This document shows positions 23,481 through 35,547 of a stretch of 64,000 bases of DNA, piece by piece. The notes beneath the pieces were generated by a model. It was not told the DNA's origin. It saw nothing but the letters and a program-made list of their open reading frames with translations, and did no database searches. The translations under genes were made by a program, and so were the position numbers. The stretch covers positions 434,001 through 498,000 of the forward strand of contig JAIXMN010000018.1 of NCBI GenBank assembly GCA_025716815.1. The letters run 5' to 3'. Position 1 is the first letter of the stretch. Each line of letters begins with the position of its first letter. The stretch comes from Dichotomocladium elegans. Lineage: Eukaryota; Mucoromycota; Mucoromycetes; Mucorales; Lichtheimiaceae.

Positions 23481-24488
23481 ATGCTTCTCTCCAGACATCA
23501 GACACAGCAGCCTCCTCTTGCGAATGACACCCCGCCCCCAGGCAGCAGAAACTACGGTTCTCTCCTGACCGACCATGCGTCGAGCAGACTGCCGGTGCGA
23601 GCCCAATACGCCTCCTGGATGGCCATCGCCCAGAACGGCTCACTCGAGACGATTCTTCAGCTTGTATCTGTGGAACACACAAGCCATGATCCCAACAGAA
23701 CAGCCTGCCAGCGCTGTGATGCCGTCACAGAACTCTACATGGCCGTCCTCGATCGGCTCTCTGCGCAGGCTATGAGCGAGGGTCAGATCCGATGCTCGCG
23801 CGAGCTGCTGGTGCTTGTGTTGTACATGTCCCAAATGGTGATCGACCATGCTTCTTTCTGCCGGCCAGAGGAGGATGAGGAAAAGGGCCACTGCGAGTGG
23901 TTTGATGGGCTTGCCAAGGGCCTCTGGCATCTAGCCAAGCATCTGAAGGACGAGACGCGCGCGCCTGATTGCCATGTCATCACCACGCTGAGCAACGACG
24001 GCGGCCAGCCTACCATCATCATCTCAGAGCCTGACCATTCGCTCGTCGTTGACAATGAAGACGACATCCGACGGGCAATCCGCATCGTTGTCTACAACTG
24101 CCGCGCCCATGTCTATCGTCAGAACGCAAAGGTCGACAAAGCCATCGTGTATCTTCGCAAATGTCTCGCCGTATGCCCGCCCCGCGTCCTCGATATACCA
24201 CAGCAGCTGCAGCTGCAGTATCTCCGGGAATCTGCGCAGGAGGCCCTTCAGATCCTACTCCTACAGACACAGAGCACGCCGAGCCGGTGTGGGTCGATCT
24301 CGAGTAGCGACTCCAAGGGATCCACTTCAACTACCTGCGGCCATTGCGGCATGGAAAAGCGCGCCATGCCAGTCTGTGCAAAGTGCCGTTCTCGGAGCTA
24401 CTGTAGTCGCCGTTGTCTCGTCGCGGATAAACAAGCGCACGATAGGGAATGTCGCCCTCGGCTCTCGGCTTCGTCAAAACAAGGATGA
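23481..24488 (+). CDS. MYND zinc-finger protein
   Basis: Single exon, 335 residues. The C-terminus carries a MYND finger: CGHCGMEKRAMPVCAKC, then RSYCSRRCLVADKQAHDREC, supplying the expected C-x2-C, C-x2-C, YC-x3-C and H/C zinc ligands. The N-terminal ~270 residues are helical, with TPR-like character around NCRAHVYRQNAKVDKAIVYL. In this family MYND fingers bind proline-rich partners, and many such fungal proteins are uncharacterised adaptors. There is no SET domain, so it is not an SMYD methyltransferase. It is one of few intronless genes in the window. The ATG follows a TATA box and a pyrimidine-rich leader. Confidence 0.85.
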   Translation: MLLSRHQTQQPPLANDTPPPGSRNYGSLLTDHASSRLPVRAQYASWMAIAQNGSLETILQLVSVEHTSHDPNRTACQRCDAVTELYMAVLDRLSAQAMSEGQIRCSRELLVLVLYMSQMVIDHASFCRPEEDEEKGHCEWFDGLAKGLWHLAKHLKDETRAPDCHVITTLSNDGGQPTIIISEPDHSLVVDNEDDIRRAIRIVVYNCRAHVYRQNAKVDKAIVYLRKCLAVCPPRVLDIPQQLQLQYLRESAQEALQILLLQTQSTPSRCGSISSSDSKGSTSTTCGHCGMEKRAMPVCAKCRSRSYCSRRCLVADKQAHDRECRPRLSASSKQG

Positions 24489-24781
24489 TCATAAACTTTG
24501 TCAAATACCACGCGCTCGCGCAAACAAAAAAGGAATACCATTCATTTTACTATATCATATATACTTTATATACATTAGACATTTACCACTACAGTACCTG
24601 ATTAATCCAATAAAGCTAAAAGGCTCAGTCAAAAAGAGGGAATCTTCATGTGACTTGTCCTCGTCCATTGATCTTGGCCCACCCCGCAGTGCCACAACTA
24701 CGCATTTATTTAGAAGGAGGCGGGGTAAGTCTCTGGCATTCTGTCTATCTCTCTTTCTCGCACACACACACACACACAACA

Positions 24782-25271
24782 ATGACATTGCATGCACAAC
24801 AGTACCGTCAGTTTCTTAAAGCTGCCTACAAAGCCACTAATTACCGTTACAAAGACGTGATCCGTGATCGCATCCGCAGGCGCTTTCATGATCCTCCTTC
24901 CACCCATGTCGAACTGAAAAGCAAGTGAGATTAGCCATGACTCTTTCTTTTTTTTTTTTTTCCTTCGCCTTGCTGACGCCGGCTTCAGTCAGCAACACAC
25001 TGGCTTTCCTTCAACATGCGGCACTTTATAGGGGTATGGAGCATCGGATTGTTCGAAATATCTGTTATTATGATGCTTTGGAAAAAGAGTACAGTATACG
25101 GTAATAACAGAAAGATGAGCTCGCCACCCCCTTTCCTCATCTTCTTTCTTTAGGCCACCACATTACAACAAAAAGATGTCGGCTGCTAAGCGCCAGATAC
25201 ATGATACAGCATACGATGACCTCCATTTAATCATCCACATGCTCAACGCAGAGCTCAATGTATGCCTCTGA
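24782..25271 (+). CDS. LYR-motif family small protein
   Basis: Exons 24782-24924, 24993-25100, 25154-25271; 122 residues. The N-terminal helix (LKAAYKATNYRYKDVIRDRI followed by RRRF) resembles the LYR/Complex1_LYR pattern of a helix with aromatic residues, then an RxR...F basic helix. The second and third helices read LAFLQHAALYRGMEHRIV and AYDDLHLIIHMLNAELN. LYR proteins are small mitochondrial accessory factors that bind acyl carrier protein or assist Fe-S and respiratory-complex assembly. Which member this is cannot be decided, and the canonical L-Y-R triplet is not intact at the very N-terminus. The second-exon acceptor was chosen at the second of two nearby AGs, since only that restores the reading frame. 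Confidence 0.6.
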
Positions 25272-25630
25272 ATGGTGGCGCGACAGAAGATGGGAACAGC
25301 AAACGCAGCCGGCAGGACAAGGAGCCTGTCCTTTGCCTTCTCTCCCTCTCGCCAATGTATAAAGCACGTATTCATCTGTTTTACACGCGCGTGTCTGGGA
25401 TGAATGGAGAAAACAGACCGCGCAGCGAGTTCGGGGGGTGGGGTAGGAGGAGATGTAGATTTGGATGTAATAAGACTTTACAATTGCGAGGATGTGTTGC
25501 AAGCTTAGAATGAAGATATAATCGAAACAAACAAACAAAAGAAACAAGATGCAGTAAAATGGGTGTAGGTGTGTGCATGGAGGACGAGACGTAGGATGGA
25601 GATGCTTAAATGGGGAGGGTTTGCGTATAG
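25272..25630. other. 3'-3' intergenic stretch, no gene seen
   Basis: Convergent gap between the LYR gene and membrane protein copy B. AT-rich, with a CAAACAAACAAA run near 25525-25540. Nothing else supported. Confidence 0.5.
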
Positions 25631-27151
25631 CTATAGAGGATGTTCTTCGTGTTCCTGGAGTGGCTTGCCACTACTCTGAGAAACCTGTATGGATTGGATG
25701 CTTTCTACATCATCGATGGGATCCTGCTTGTAATTCTGAAGGGTGATGTTGTACTTTGTTCCATAAAGCGTGTCATCGAATGCAGATGATGCTGGCAAGG
25801 GCGGGATACCGCCCGCGACTCCGCCTGCTCCGCCGCTGGTCCCTGTTGTAGGCTGGGTAGATTCGCTGCTACCTCCACCGTTCGTCGGATGTCGTACAGA
25901 CATGTTGACATTCCGCGACGTGACCTATATGGATCGGATTTCAGTAAGGGAGAAGGAACATCTAACCTCTTCCACACCGAGAGCCGGTCCAACGTACCCA
26001 ATGGATTGTAATCACGTTGATGGTCACATCTGCGGTGCACATAGAGAGACACATGAGGCCGCGTTCCCGTCCCTGTGCGATGGCAAGCGTCAGGATGTTG
26101 GCGAGCGAGACGAGCAGACACACGATCGACGCGACGACGGTGCGTCGGGTCAGCTTGTACAATCGTGTCTGACGCCAATTGCGCTGGGTTTGGGTGAAGG
26201 TGCTGTTAAGAAGAGGTTTCACAAAGAGATACGTGAGGTATAAATTCAAGAGCTTGAAATAGAATGATAGAGAGTCAGCATCGGAATGCAAGTGATCGCT
26301 TTGCGCAGCATGATCGATACTCACAAAATCGTAGCACTATCCATATACCGAGTGAGTAATTCTGACCCGCTTTCTGTTCCTGAACAATGTTACGTACCAT
26401 GAGCGGTATACTTGAGATGTTTTGGAGGCCAATGATGCATGTCCCGTCTTCCAAGAGGTAGTTGTTTCGGAAGATGATCTAAGAAAATGTGGAGGAGCAT
26501 TTTGCTCTGTGTCACAATGGGAACGCAAAAAAAGAAAAAAAACCAAGGACCGCTCTGAAACTTACCATTAAGATGAAGATACCAACATAGGGGCAAAGTA
26601 AAATCATGTGGAATCTGTACTGCGATGAATCGAAGCGAGAGCACCGGAAATCCGAGACCAGATGCACACGTTCAATAAGCCTGTAGTAGATTGGCCGGTC
26701 AGACGTCGATGTTCTCCTGATCTTTTTTCTTGTGTAGCTTACCAGGCATACAAGACGATCTTGGTCATTGCATAGCAGCATGCACAAATCAAAATACCCA
26801 TGGTGCATGAAACAATGTTGTCTGGTATTACATGAATAGAAGCAGTTTGGAAGGCGGTTGTCGAGTGAGCGGAGGAGCAAATAAATAAAAACCGATAATT
26901 GCAGTGGAGAAGAAAAAAATAAAAAACTCACGATTATTTGTGGAAACAATAACAATTGCAAAGACCGAAAAGGTCCAGGATAATATATAGAGTATAAGTA
27001 CGAGGAAGCGCCCGTACGTCAAGGTATCGAACCGTTCCAGCTTTGATTTGGATCCCATGGCAATAGCCATGATCGTGATACATCCCAGCGACAGACACTC
27101 TGCCATGATCTCGAAGCCATCTGGCCCATCAGGTTGTAAATAATAATCCAT
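25631..27151 (-). CDS. Seven-TM membrane protein of unknown function, copy B (paralogue of 10885-12351)
   Basis: Exons (minus): 27151-26932, 26821-26743, 26680-26566, 26478-26398, 26336-26325, 26252-25998, 25924-25631; 351 residues. It aligns with copy A along its whole length: PDGPDGFEIMAECLSLGCI, LTYGRFLVLILYILSW, NIVSCTMGILIC, LIERVHLV, the 12-nt exon CYDF, TRLYKLTRRTVVAS, GRERGLMCLSMCTADVTINV and MSVRHPTN. All introns of copy A occur at identical positions and phases. Copy B has one more, between TIHW and VTSRN. The tails diverge except for the last segment (QVSQSSGKPLQE versus QTSQSSCKPLQ). Seven predicted TM segments; function unknown. A receptor or transporter role is possible but not shown. 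Confidence 0.87.
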
Positions 27152-29369
27152 CGTTGCCTATCCCAACGTGCTGAGGCTGTCTATGCTGCTTTCTGTTCTG
27201 ATGCTGACAGCGGACCGAAGATTCGTCACGTGGTTCTTCTGCCGGAATTACCGCTAGCGTTCGTAACGGATAAGCGAAAAAAAAAAAAAAAATTATGGCA
27301 GAATTATAGAATGTCTTTCGTGACGATTGAAAACGGACAAGCTGGGGTGAATTGGCAGGGGAAAAATATCGGCCTCGTCCTGTAGAAGTAGAAAAAAAAA
27401 AAAGAAGAAAAAAGAAGGAAGGAAGCTGATCGGAAACACCGGTTTTTATAGTAGGCCATCTGTTCTTATTGTCAAGTTAACATTGAGATATTACACAAGG
27501 CACGCAAAAAGGCAAGATCGGCAGGTTGCAGATATGGTAATATTCGAGTAACCCAGAAACGAGAAAGAACGCATGAATAGGTCAAGGACTCAAGTTTTTT
27601 GGGCCGCAAAATGCTATGGGCTTGTCGCCTTTTTTTAACCCTGTTTCTCGGTTTTGACAAGGGGGCTTTGGCGGGTTGTATGAGCGTGATGAGGGTGGCT
27701 GACTGCATCTGTTTTGTGATACCTCCCCATCCCCGCGTCCCTCGGGTTGCGGAACACCATCATTTTGGGGGGAGCAAGGCGAGAGAGAGAAAATATTCCT
27801 TTCGACCAAAGGGCCTTGGGATCGCCACAGATGAGGACTCACTGAATTATCACGCCATAAAATAACTTCTCCATCTTTTAAGGTTCTGCCGCTATGTTGA
27901 TCACTCGGCCGCCTTTGTTCCACCATTTCTATTCCTAGTTAAGCGCGCCGGACTCTGTTATATCCACATTGGCCTATCCAGCCGGCCAAGTGTTTCACCT
28001 TCCACATCTCCGCAAACATGGTTTTCTCTCACATGGGGCATCCGTTCATGGTGCGGCCGCAGGAATTATAACTTAGGTGCGGACAAGGTATACTCCCCTC
28101 AAAGTGCTACTCCGGTGATCGAATATTGCTTTTTTTTTTTACCAAAGAAAAAAGAATGGATGCACCACAACTTCATATCGCATGGTTTCATAAAAGCTCA
28201 ACGTGGGCGGACAGGAATAGCAGCCTCCAATTGGACAGGATGGATATTTGCGAGCTGAGATACATGGTTGCTCTTTATTTCTGAATGGATTGTATAAATA
28301 TCACCCGGGTCCAACAACCGCCCTCTCCCCCACCCCTTTCTCAATTCTGATGCAGATAGAAGATTGGTAACCCGGCACCCTTCGGTGTTAAGCTCTCGCT
28401 CTGGCGGTACGTGAAATTCTTCCTCGGCGGAGATGACGAAGCCCAATGCACGCACGATGTCTATGTATTATCACACCTCTTTGGCGAGTTGTTGAGTTCC
28501 TCAAGATCGAGCAGTATTCAAGAATGAGAGGGGTTCATAATACTAGTGTAATGGCATAGACCACCTGTATAGGCAAGGATCTACTGCCCTGTGCGTCCCG
28601 ATATGTACACAAGCAATGCGTTCTTCAGAAAACAACTCATTAAATATTATGCAATGTACTTTTTCCCCCAAAGCCTTGTGTATCATGTGCTGCATGAACT
28701 ACGTATGTGGATGCGCGTTATGTTATGCAATGACACGCACTTCTGCTTGCATCGAATACCTGAATGCATGCATCCATGCCACGCAGTGCTTCAAACCACC
28801 TTGATCCATTCTTCGGCCACGTGGAAAAGGGTGCATGCAACAAGTAATGTGTACACAAATATGAGATGACAAAGACGGTGTTTTCTTTGGGGGATGGGAG
28901 ATTCCCTTAGAAAGTGCCCCCTTAATGTACGGGCTCGGTGGCACACACCGAATCAAAATTAATAATTGACAGCCGTCTTCATTTACCGCAACGCCTGCTC
29001 ATTATGCTGCCGGGCATATTAATAAAGCCACACAGCATGGTCTACAATGATGGCATGTTGTTACCTTGCTCGTTTTGTGTTCTGCGTGCAACGGACCTAC
29101 GCGGTTACTGCGCCTCCCATGTGGGTTGCCCAAACCTATTCCTCCCTTCTCCCTAAACTCGCACATATATATTTTGCGCCTCGCTAACATGTATTTACCA
29201 TCCACACCATACCGGATACAAACGCGGAACCAATTAGTGTACAAGGGATCTATGGAAGGCAAGGGAATCATGTGGGGATAGCCTAAAACCGAGGAACTAT
29301 GCTCTTCTTTGTGCATGTATAATTACTCTACTGGTGTGTGTGTGTGAATGTGTGGTTGGGGAATGCATA
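27152..29369. other. 2.2 kb intergenic stretch, no gene seen
   Basis: Poly-A/T tracts (27274-27291, 27391-27402, 28130-28141) and mixed-composition sequence. ORFs up to ~115 codons exist (for example minus 27926-27582) but lack family resemblance and splice continuity. I saw no tRNA-like A/B-box pair. Confidence 0.45.
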
Positions 29370-31264
29370 TCATATTTGTTGCGCCTGTGTGTGAGGATGT
29401 CGCGGGGTTCTATGGCGCAAGAATCCCCCACGCTGTCTCAAGATCTCTTGGGGCACTCGGCAGTTTGGATATACACCGCAATACGTTGCAAATTTGAAGT
29501 TCTTGAGTGCGGGAAGCCCATTGACAATATCGATAATGTCTTCTGTGGTGATCCCGTCGCAGAAATTTAGCTTGAGGGACTCGAGGTGTCTACCGCCTCC
29601 CTTAGCACAGAACTCTTTGAGACCTGCAATCGGCATATCCGTCAGTCCGAGAAGTTCGAGCCGCCGAAGGCGTGGTGTGCCCTTGACCATGGCCCGGAGG
29701 GCCCGTGCGTCCAGACGAAGATAGTGCTGAAGGCGATCGGAAATGTGACCAAAGTCGCATGTAATCTGGAGCGACTCAAGACTTGGGCATTTTGCAAGCA
29801 GGATGGCTAAGCTGCGCTCGATGGACAACCAGCTCGGCGTCCCCCCAGAAGGATCGGCGCTCTTTTCGGTCGACAGCCGAAGCTCGCGGAGACGCAGGGC
29901 CCCGCAGGAACTTGACCCAAGGTCGCAGAGCACATTGGGTCGAATTGCGTCATTGTCGTAAAAGAGATATACAAACTCGAGCGTCCGATGGTGCTTAGCG
30001 ACAATCGTCCTCAGATCGCCACGTCTACCTAACCAATTGCCTGTGAATACCAACACCTTGAGCCCGCTGTATATTTTTGGATTCCGCTCAGTCGCTTCAA
30101 TGTAGTCCTGCCAATCGAGCAGCGTGTCGGTGCCTTGCGCTGGAACGACGCAGCCAGGACTGACGACGCATATCCGAAGAAGTCGGCTTGCCTTGGCCGC
30201 ATTGTACACGCACCGTGTATGGTTCCCCGGATCATTTGCGTCGAGGTACAGCGATACGAGATTAGAGCAGTTCTTGAGTGCCCTCTCCAGCAGACGATAC
30301 AGTGCCTTGTTATCCTCCTTGTGGTCGACGAGCGATATCTTGATCCTTGTCAATCCAGTACAAGAAGCCTGTGCGATCAAGGAAGGAACAGGCTGCTCTC
30401 TTTCCAACTGCTGGTCCCATTGCCCTTGCTCTGTCTTGTCCTCCTGCTTCAAGGACGGCTGTTGAAGCGGCGACGGTCCCATGAACATTGCCGCCGACAT
30501 CTTTAAACCTGATGACGAAACATCGTCCTCCACCGACGTTTTTTCGATCGTCAAATACTTAAGATGCGTTGCTCCTGCAAAAATGCCCACAGCAAGGCTA
30601 GCGTCGATCATGCAGTCACTGATCCTCAAATCAACAAGGGAAGTGTGTTTGGATAAGACTAAGGACATGTAGATACCGGTATTGACATCGAACGATGAGA
30701 GGTCGAGGCGGTCGAGTACTGGGCTGGACGCGTTGAGTTAACCAGGTCTCTGTCTCTGTCCCTGTCTCTGTCTCACTCCCTCTCTGCATTTTCTAGGTAC
30801 GAGATACCAGGAGTACAATCACCCTCCCCATTCGCCTTACCTAATGAACCACAATATTTTGCGTGCCAGAGCATTCTCAGCAGATCAATCGACAGTGGTC
30901 TAGCCATCGGCCCTACAAGACGAACTTGCTCACTGCTGCCGTGAGCAACAGCATTAGCCAAGGAGCAATCGCTTTTCGGCATGGTCATTCTCAGTCGATC
31001 CCAGAAAACAGGCCATTGGCTTATGATATGGGACCAAGTCTGGCAGACCATGAAGCACTGGATCAAATCTCGGACAGACAGATGAGACAGAATTGGGTAA
31101 ATAAGCTCAATAGGTAGGATGATCAAAAAGTTGACTCCATTGAGAGCTGAATGGCATATATCTCTTGTTGATGATTGCAGTGACGGTGATCGCGGGCGCT
31201 TTGATATTCTACTGCTCGATCGTAAAAAGACAAGATTACGCATGACTTTCAAGTACCGATGCAT
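29370..31264 (-). CDS. F-box and leucine-rich-repeat protein
   Basis: Exons (minus): 31264-30841 and 30718-29370; 590 residues. The F-box lies at ~residues 48-90 (ILPIELIYPILSHLSVRDLI, then CQTWSHIISQWPVFWDRL). About ten irregular LRR units follow (HLKYLTIEKTSV, CSNLVSLYLDAND, LRLRELRLSTEKS, LRRLELLGLTDMPI, RHLESLKLNFCDGI, LPALKNFKFATYCGV). Such proteins link substrates to Skp1-cullin ubiquitin ligases through the F-box, the LRRs choosing the substrate. The family is large and fast-evolving in these fungi, so no orthology is claimed. The single intron falls between the F-box region and the LRRs, with phase 1 agreeing (g + TA = Val). A possible earlier start is not visible. Confidence 0.85.
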
Positions 31265-32566
31265 AAAATGGGAAAAGTAAAAAGCGTGGGATTGAGATGA
31301 AGTATTGGTAGTGAGTGTCGGGAGGAGGGGAGTGTAAACGAAAAGGTAGGTGGGGCTCTCGGTCTCTCTTTACAAGTATTATAGTGTACTACAACAACAG
31401 CATATCATGAGGAAGCGATGTTTTGTTGGAACTGTCCTTGGAGAAGATGTATCTTCTTTTTTTTTGCCTAAGCTAAAGCCGCCGATCTTTTGCTCTCCCT
31501 TTTCTGCGCCGCGCCCCGGCGCCATACGCTTATTCTTTTCACCTGCTTTGGAACTCTCTCACCTACTCCTCCTTTATGTCCTGGACAGGAAATCACATGC
31601 CAAAATAGAGCGGTGATGGCAAGAACTGTCGGTCTTCAAGTCCACTTTTGTAACAAAACCGGTTGGTCATATGTCGCACAACATTTAGTGCTACGATTGC
31701 CTGAATGGACAAGGAACTGATGAGAGCAGGGCGGAGCAATGGACCAAATGGGAAAAAAAGAGAGGACAAACGGTATGTAACCGTCATCTTGAAAAGATAC
31801 GAAAGAGGTGTATAACCTGAGAGATAGGAGTCATGGAGTCGGCGATGATCTGGAAAAAAAAAAGTATCAGTTCGATATGGCGTACAAAAAAGCGGGGTAA
31901 ACGCTTGTGGTGCACCAATATTCAGATCAGCCCGTAGAAAAGCTGTGCGTCGATATGCGTGAACAAAATTACAGGCTGCTATGCCTAGCATAGCCCTCTA
32001 ATCATCTTTACGGATTGTGTATATATTCCGGGGCATATGCTTGCTGTGCAGTGCGAAGAATAACAAACCCGTCTCCGTGTATCTTCTTTTCTGTCTGGTA
32101 CTACTGTATACTTACATGTAATCCTATCTAGATCCAGCGATCCGGATGCACTCCCGATGCAATGTACATACTCTGCCGCATTTACCAAACAGGCCTGTCA
32201 CTTTGACAGCGTGGACTACGCAGCATTCGGAACGAAGGAAAAGAAATATGTATCCTTTCTCGGCAAGAAAAATAAAATTACTACCTCCGTTGGACGATGA
32301 TCTGTCATGCACGGAGGACAAGGCATCCGGACCTTCCAGCACCCCCTCGATAATGATGACCAATCGCTAGAGATATCATCTTTTTCACATGTTGTCATGA
32401 CAGTTTACTAACCCCACGTGAAGAAAGATTTCGTCCATGATGTCAGCTCGTTCATCCCAATTAGGCAATCTCTTGAAAAGTTATATTAATCAATTCCTTT
32501 CCCCCACCGTATTTCGCGAACGCTCTCTTTCTCTTCTTCCCATTTACCCGTTCAGACAAAACGCAC
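31265..32566. other. Intergenic stretch with an unresolved minus-strand ORF
   Basis: A minus-strand open frame at 31991-31593 (~132 codons) has patches of protein-like sequence and poly-T/CAG intron-like borders, but no phase-consistent gene could be built. The rest contains the leader of the acyl-CoA oxidase gene. Confidence 0.3.
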
Positions 32567-35218
32567 ATGTCACCACAGGCCAGACTTAATGCTGTCAAAC
32601 AGCATCTCACTCCTGAGCAGGAGCATGCCAGAGCTGTCGAGTAAGGGACCCATTGCAAAGGCCTCAAGTTTTTCCGCGCTCTTGCCATTAGCGCCTTAAC
32701 ATGTTAATCCCTGCATTTTAGCCCTGTTGCCAGCATGAGTGAGGAGCGCGCAAAGGCTGCTTTTGATATCCGCCAATTGACATATCTCTTGGATGGCGGT
32801 GAGAAGGCTACAGAGGTGATTTCTTTTTCGGGGCATATATCACTCGTGTATTCTTTTCGCTGACTGCGAGTTTCTGTTTCTGTTGCCCCTTAGTTACGCG
32901 AGCGCATGATGCAGGAAATCGAGCGCGATCCGCTTTTCAAGGTTTATGATATCTATGATATTACCAAGGAGGAGCTCCGTGAGCGCACAATGCAAAAGGT
33001 AAATGACGGTGTCATGGATTTCAAAGAAAGGAATGGCAAAGTCTCACAAGCAGCCATGCATATAGTTCCGAAGCATGATCCATCACCTCCAGAACGAGTC
33101 CGTTGACACCTTTAAGAAGCGCATGGAGGTCATTAGTTTGATCGACCCTGGCTTCTGGACCCGATTTGGTGTTCATTGTAAGTTATACGATCGCGCACTC
33201 GCCCACCCCCCTTCACAAACACATGGACCAGCTTCCTGCTAAACGATCAATGCTGCTATTTTATAGATGGATTGTTCGTTGGTGCTTTGCAGAGCAATGC
33301 CAGCCCAGGACAACTTTCCTATTGGTTTGAAAAGGGCGCACTGTCATTGCAAGGCATGGTTGGCTGTTTCGCCATGACCGAGATCGGCCACGGGTCAAAC
33401 GTACCTGGACTCGAGACTACCGCTACCTTTGATGAGGCTTCCGATCACTTTGTTATCCACACCCCTACTTTAACCGCTACCAAGGTAAAAAAAAAAAGTT
33501 CAAAATGGAGGCTTGCGGGAAGGATAAACCAGTAAACTCAAATACATACATTAAGTGGTGGATTGGTGGTGCAGCGCATAGTGCGACCCACGCCGCTGTA
33601 TTTGCACAGCTTATTGTCAAGGGCAAAAAGTATGGCACCAAGTGCTTCATTGTTCCTCTCAGAGATCCCAAGACCTACAACCTTCTACCTGGTGTGAACA
33701 TTGGTGATATCGGCAAAAAGATGGTACTATTTTATCAGCAGGTGTGGTCGCTCTAAGTTTGGCTCATGTTCGGTAATTGTTCGCAGGGTCGTGATGGTAT
33801 CGATAACGGCTGGATTCAGTTCACCAACGTCCGTATTCCTCGAGGATATATGCTTCAGAAGCACACTAAGGTCTCTCGTACCGGTGAGGTCACAGAGCCC
33901 AAGCTTCAGCAACTGGTATGTATGAAAAAACACAAGAGGATGTGAGCTACTCACACAAAATGGTTGTGACCGGTAGACATACGGTGCCCTTCTCCAGGGT
34001 CGAGTTGCCATGGTCGTCGATAGCGGCAATGTCTCGAAAAAAGCGCTCACTATTGCGATACGCTATGCCGCAGTCCGTCGCCAATTTGCCAACTCCAAAT
34101 CGGGAGGCATTGAGACAAAACTTCTTGATTACCCTATCCACCAGCGCCGCCTGATGCCGTTGCTCGCTCAGGCCTTTGCAATGCATTTTACGGGTACTGA
34201 GATGACTACGATGTATAACAAGATGATGTCCCGCCTTGACTCTGCCAACCCCGGCGATGCGGATATGGAGGAGGTTCTGGAGGGTCTCAAGGAGACACAC
34301 GCCACCAGCGCCGGACTGAAAGCATTCTGCACCTGGAACTGTTTAACTACCATAGAACAGTGCCGACAGTCCTGTGGTGGCCACGGCTACTCTGCCTATA
34401 CTGGTTTGGCTGGCATGTACAATGACTTTGCTGTGCAATGCACCTGGGAGGGTGATAACACGATTCTGGCCCTTCAGGCAGGACGTTACTTGATCTCTAG
34501 TTACCGCGATGCTATGAAGGGCAAGAAACTGTCTGCCGGTGTTGATTATCTTAATAATCTTAATGGTTTGATCAAGAAGCGTTGTGACGTCAAGAAACTC
34601 GAGGATATCTTGCAGCCGATCATTATCACCGAAGCTTGGCAGGTCGTATGCGCCAATGTGGTCCGCAATGCTGCTAAGGAATTTGAGGAGTGCTTGAAGA
34701 AGGGTCTCGACATGGATGACGCGTATGAAGAGTGCTCGCAAGCCCGCCTATACGCTGCTCGCTTACACACATGTGGCTACCTCTTCAATCGCTTCGCAGA
34801 CGGTATATCCAAGGTTCAAGGCGATATCAAGCAGCCCCTGATGAACCTCTGCTTGCTCTATGGATTCTATACAATTGAAGAGAACGCGGGAGCCTTCCTT
34901 CAATATGAGTACTTTACGCCCAAGCAGATCGAATTCATTCGTGCGCAGACAAATGTTCTCTGTAAAGCTGTGCGCGACCAAGCCATTCCGCTGGTAGATG
35001 CGTTCAATTTATCCGACTTTATTGTCAACAGTCCGCTTGGTCGTGCGGACGGCAATGTCTACGAGCACTACTTTGAGCAGGTCAAACGTCTGAATCCCCA
35101 AGGAGAGCATCCCTATTTCGATCGCCTGATCAAACCCCTGCTTGAGCGTGACACGGAAGGTGCCGATGTGGAGGATGAGGAAGCTGGTTTGGAAGAGGAG
35201 GACGAAGACGACGAGTAG
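32567..35218 (+). CDS. POX1: Peroxisomal-type acyl-CoA oxidase
   Basis: Eight exons: 32567-32640, 32722-32815, 32894-32998, 33066-33177, 33267-33484, 33556-33723, 33787-33915, 33977-35218; 713 residues, as expected for the family. It performs the first step of peroxisomal beta-oxidation: acyl-CoA + O2 to trans-2-enoyl-CoA + H2O2, with FAD. Visible: the N-terminal helical part ([20 protein letters not shown]), the FAD/substrate region [85 protein letters not shown] with the following CTWEGDNT (catalytic Glu region), and the C-terminal ACOX domain. The protein ends in an acidic tail (EEDEDDE) with no SKL-type PTS1, so import would have to use another route, as known for yeast Pox1. Confidence 0.93.
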
Positions 35219-35296
35219 ATTGCTCAACTTACCTAGAGCTACAGCCCTGCTACACACATTTTCTTCCCTCTCATTATTTTTACATTATACCACTCC

Positions 35297-35330
<34 letters not shown>

Positions 35331-35547
35331 TTTTGTGCCGCTTTTGCGCATGCCATTTCTGTTCCCTTTTTTTCAATCTCTAGTCTAGACCTTCTTTCGC
35401 TCATTTTTGTATGATAGTTCTTCTTGCCCGGCAACTCATATTTTTCTTCAGAGTAAAATAATATTTTATGGCTTGTTCAACTCCAAAAATTCATGCCGCG
35501 GCGAGCAAGTGCCGCTCGTGTCAATTTCTCTTTCTGCTTTTGTACCG
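35219..35547. other. Short intergenic stretch with CT repeat
   Basis: Contains a (CT)n-like tract at about 35295-35331 and the leader of the Obg gene. No gene. Confidence 0.6.
35295..35331 (+). repeat. CT microsatellite
   Basis: Almost pure CT dinucleotides in the gap between the acyl-CoA oxidase and Obg genes. Confidence 0.7.

Noticed and set aside
27582..27926. 114-codon minus-strand ORF
   Set aside because: Protein-like in parts, but no ATG context, no flanking exons and no family resemblance.
34400..35218. Hidden PTS1 by alternative splicing of the acyl-CoA oxidase 3' end
   Set aside because: The frames reachable from nearby GT/AG pairs do not end in an SKL-like tripeptide.
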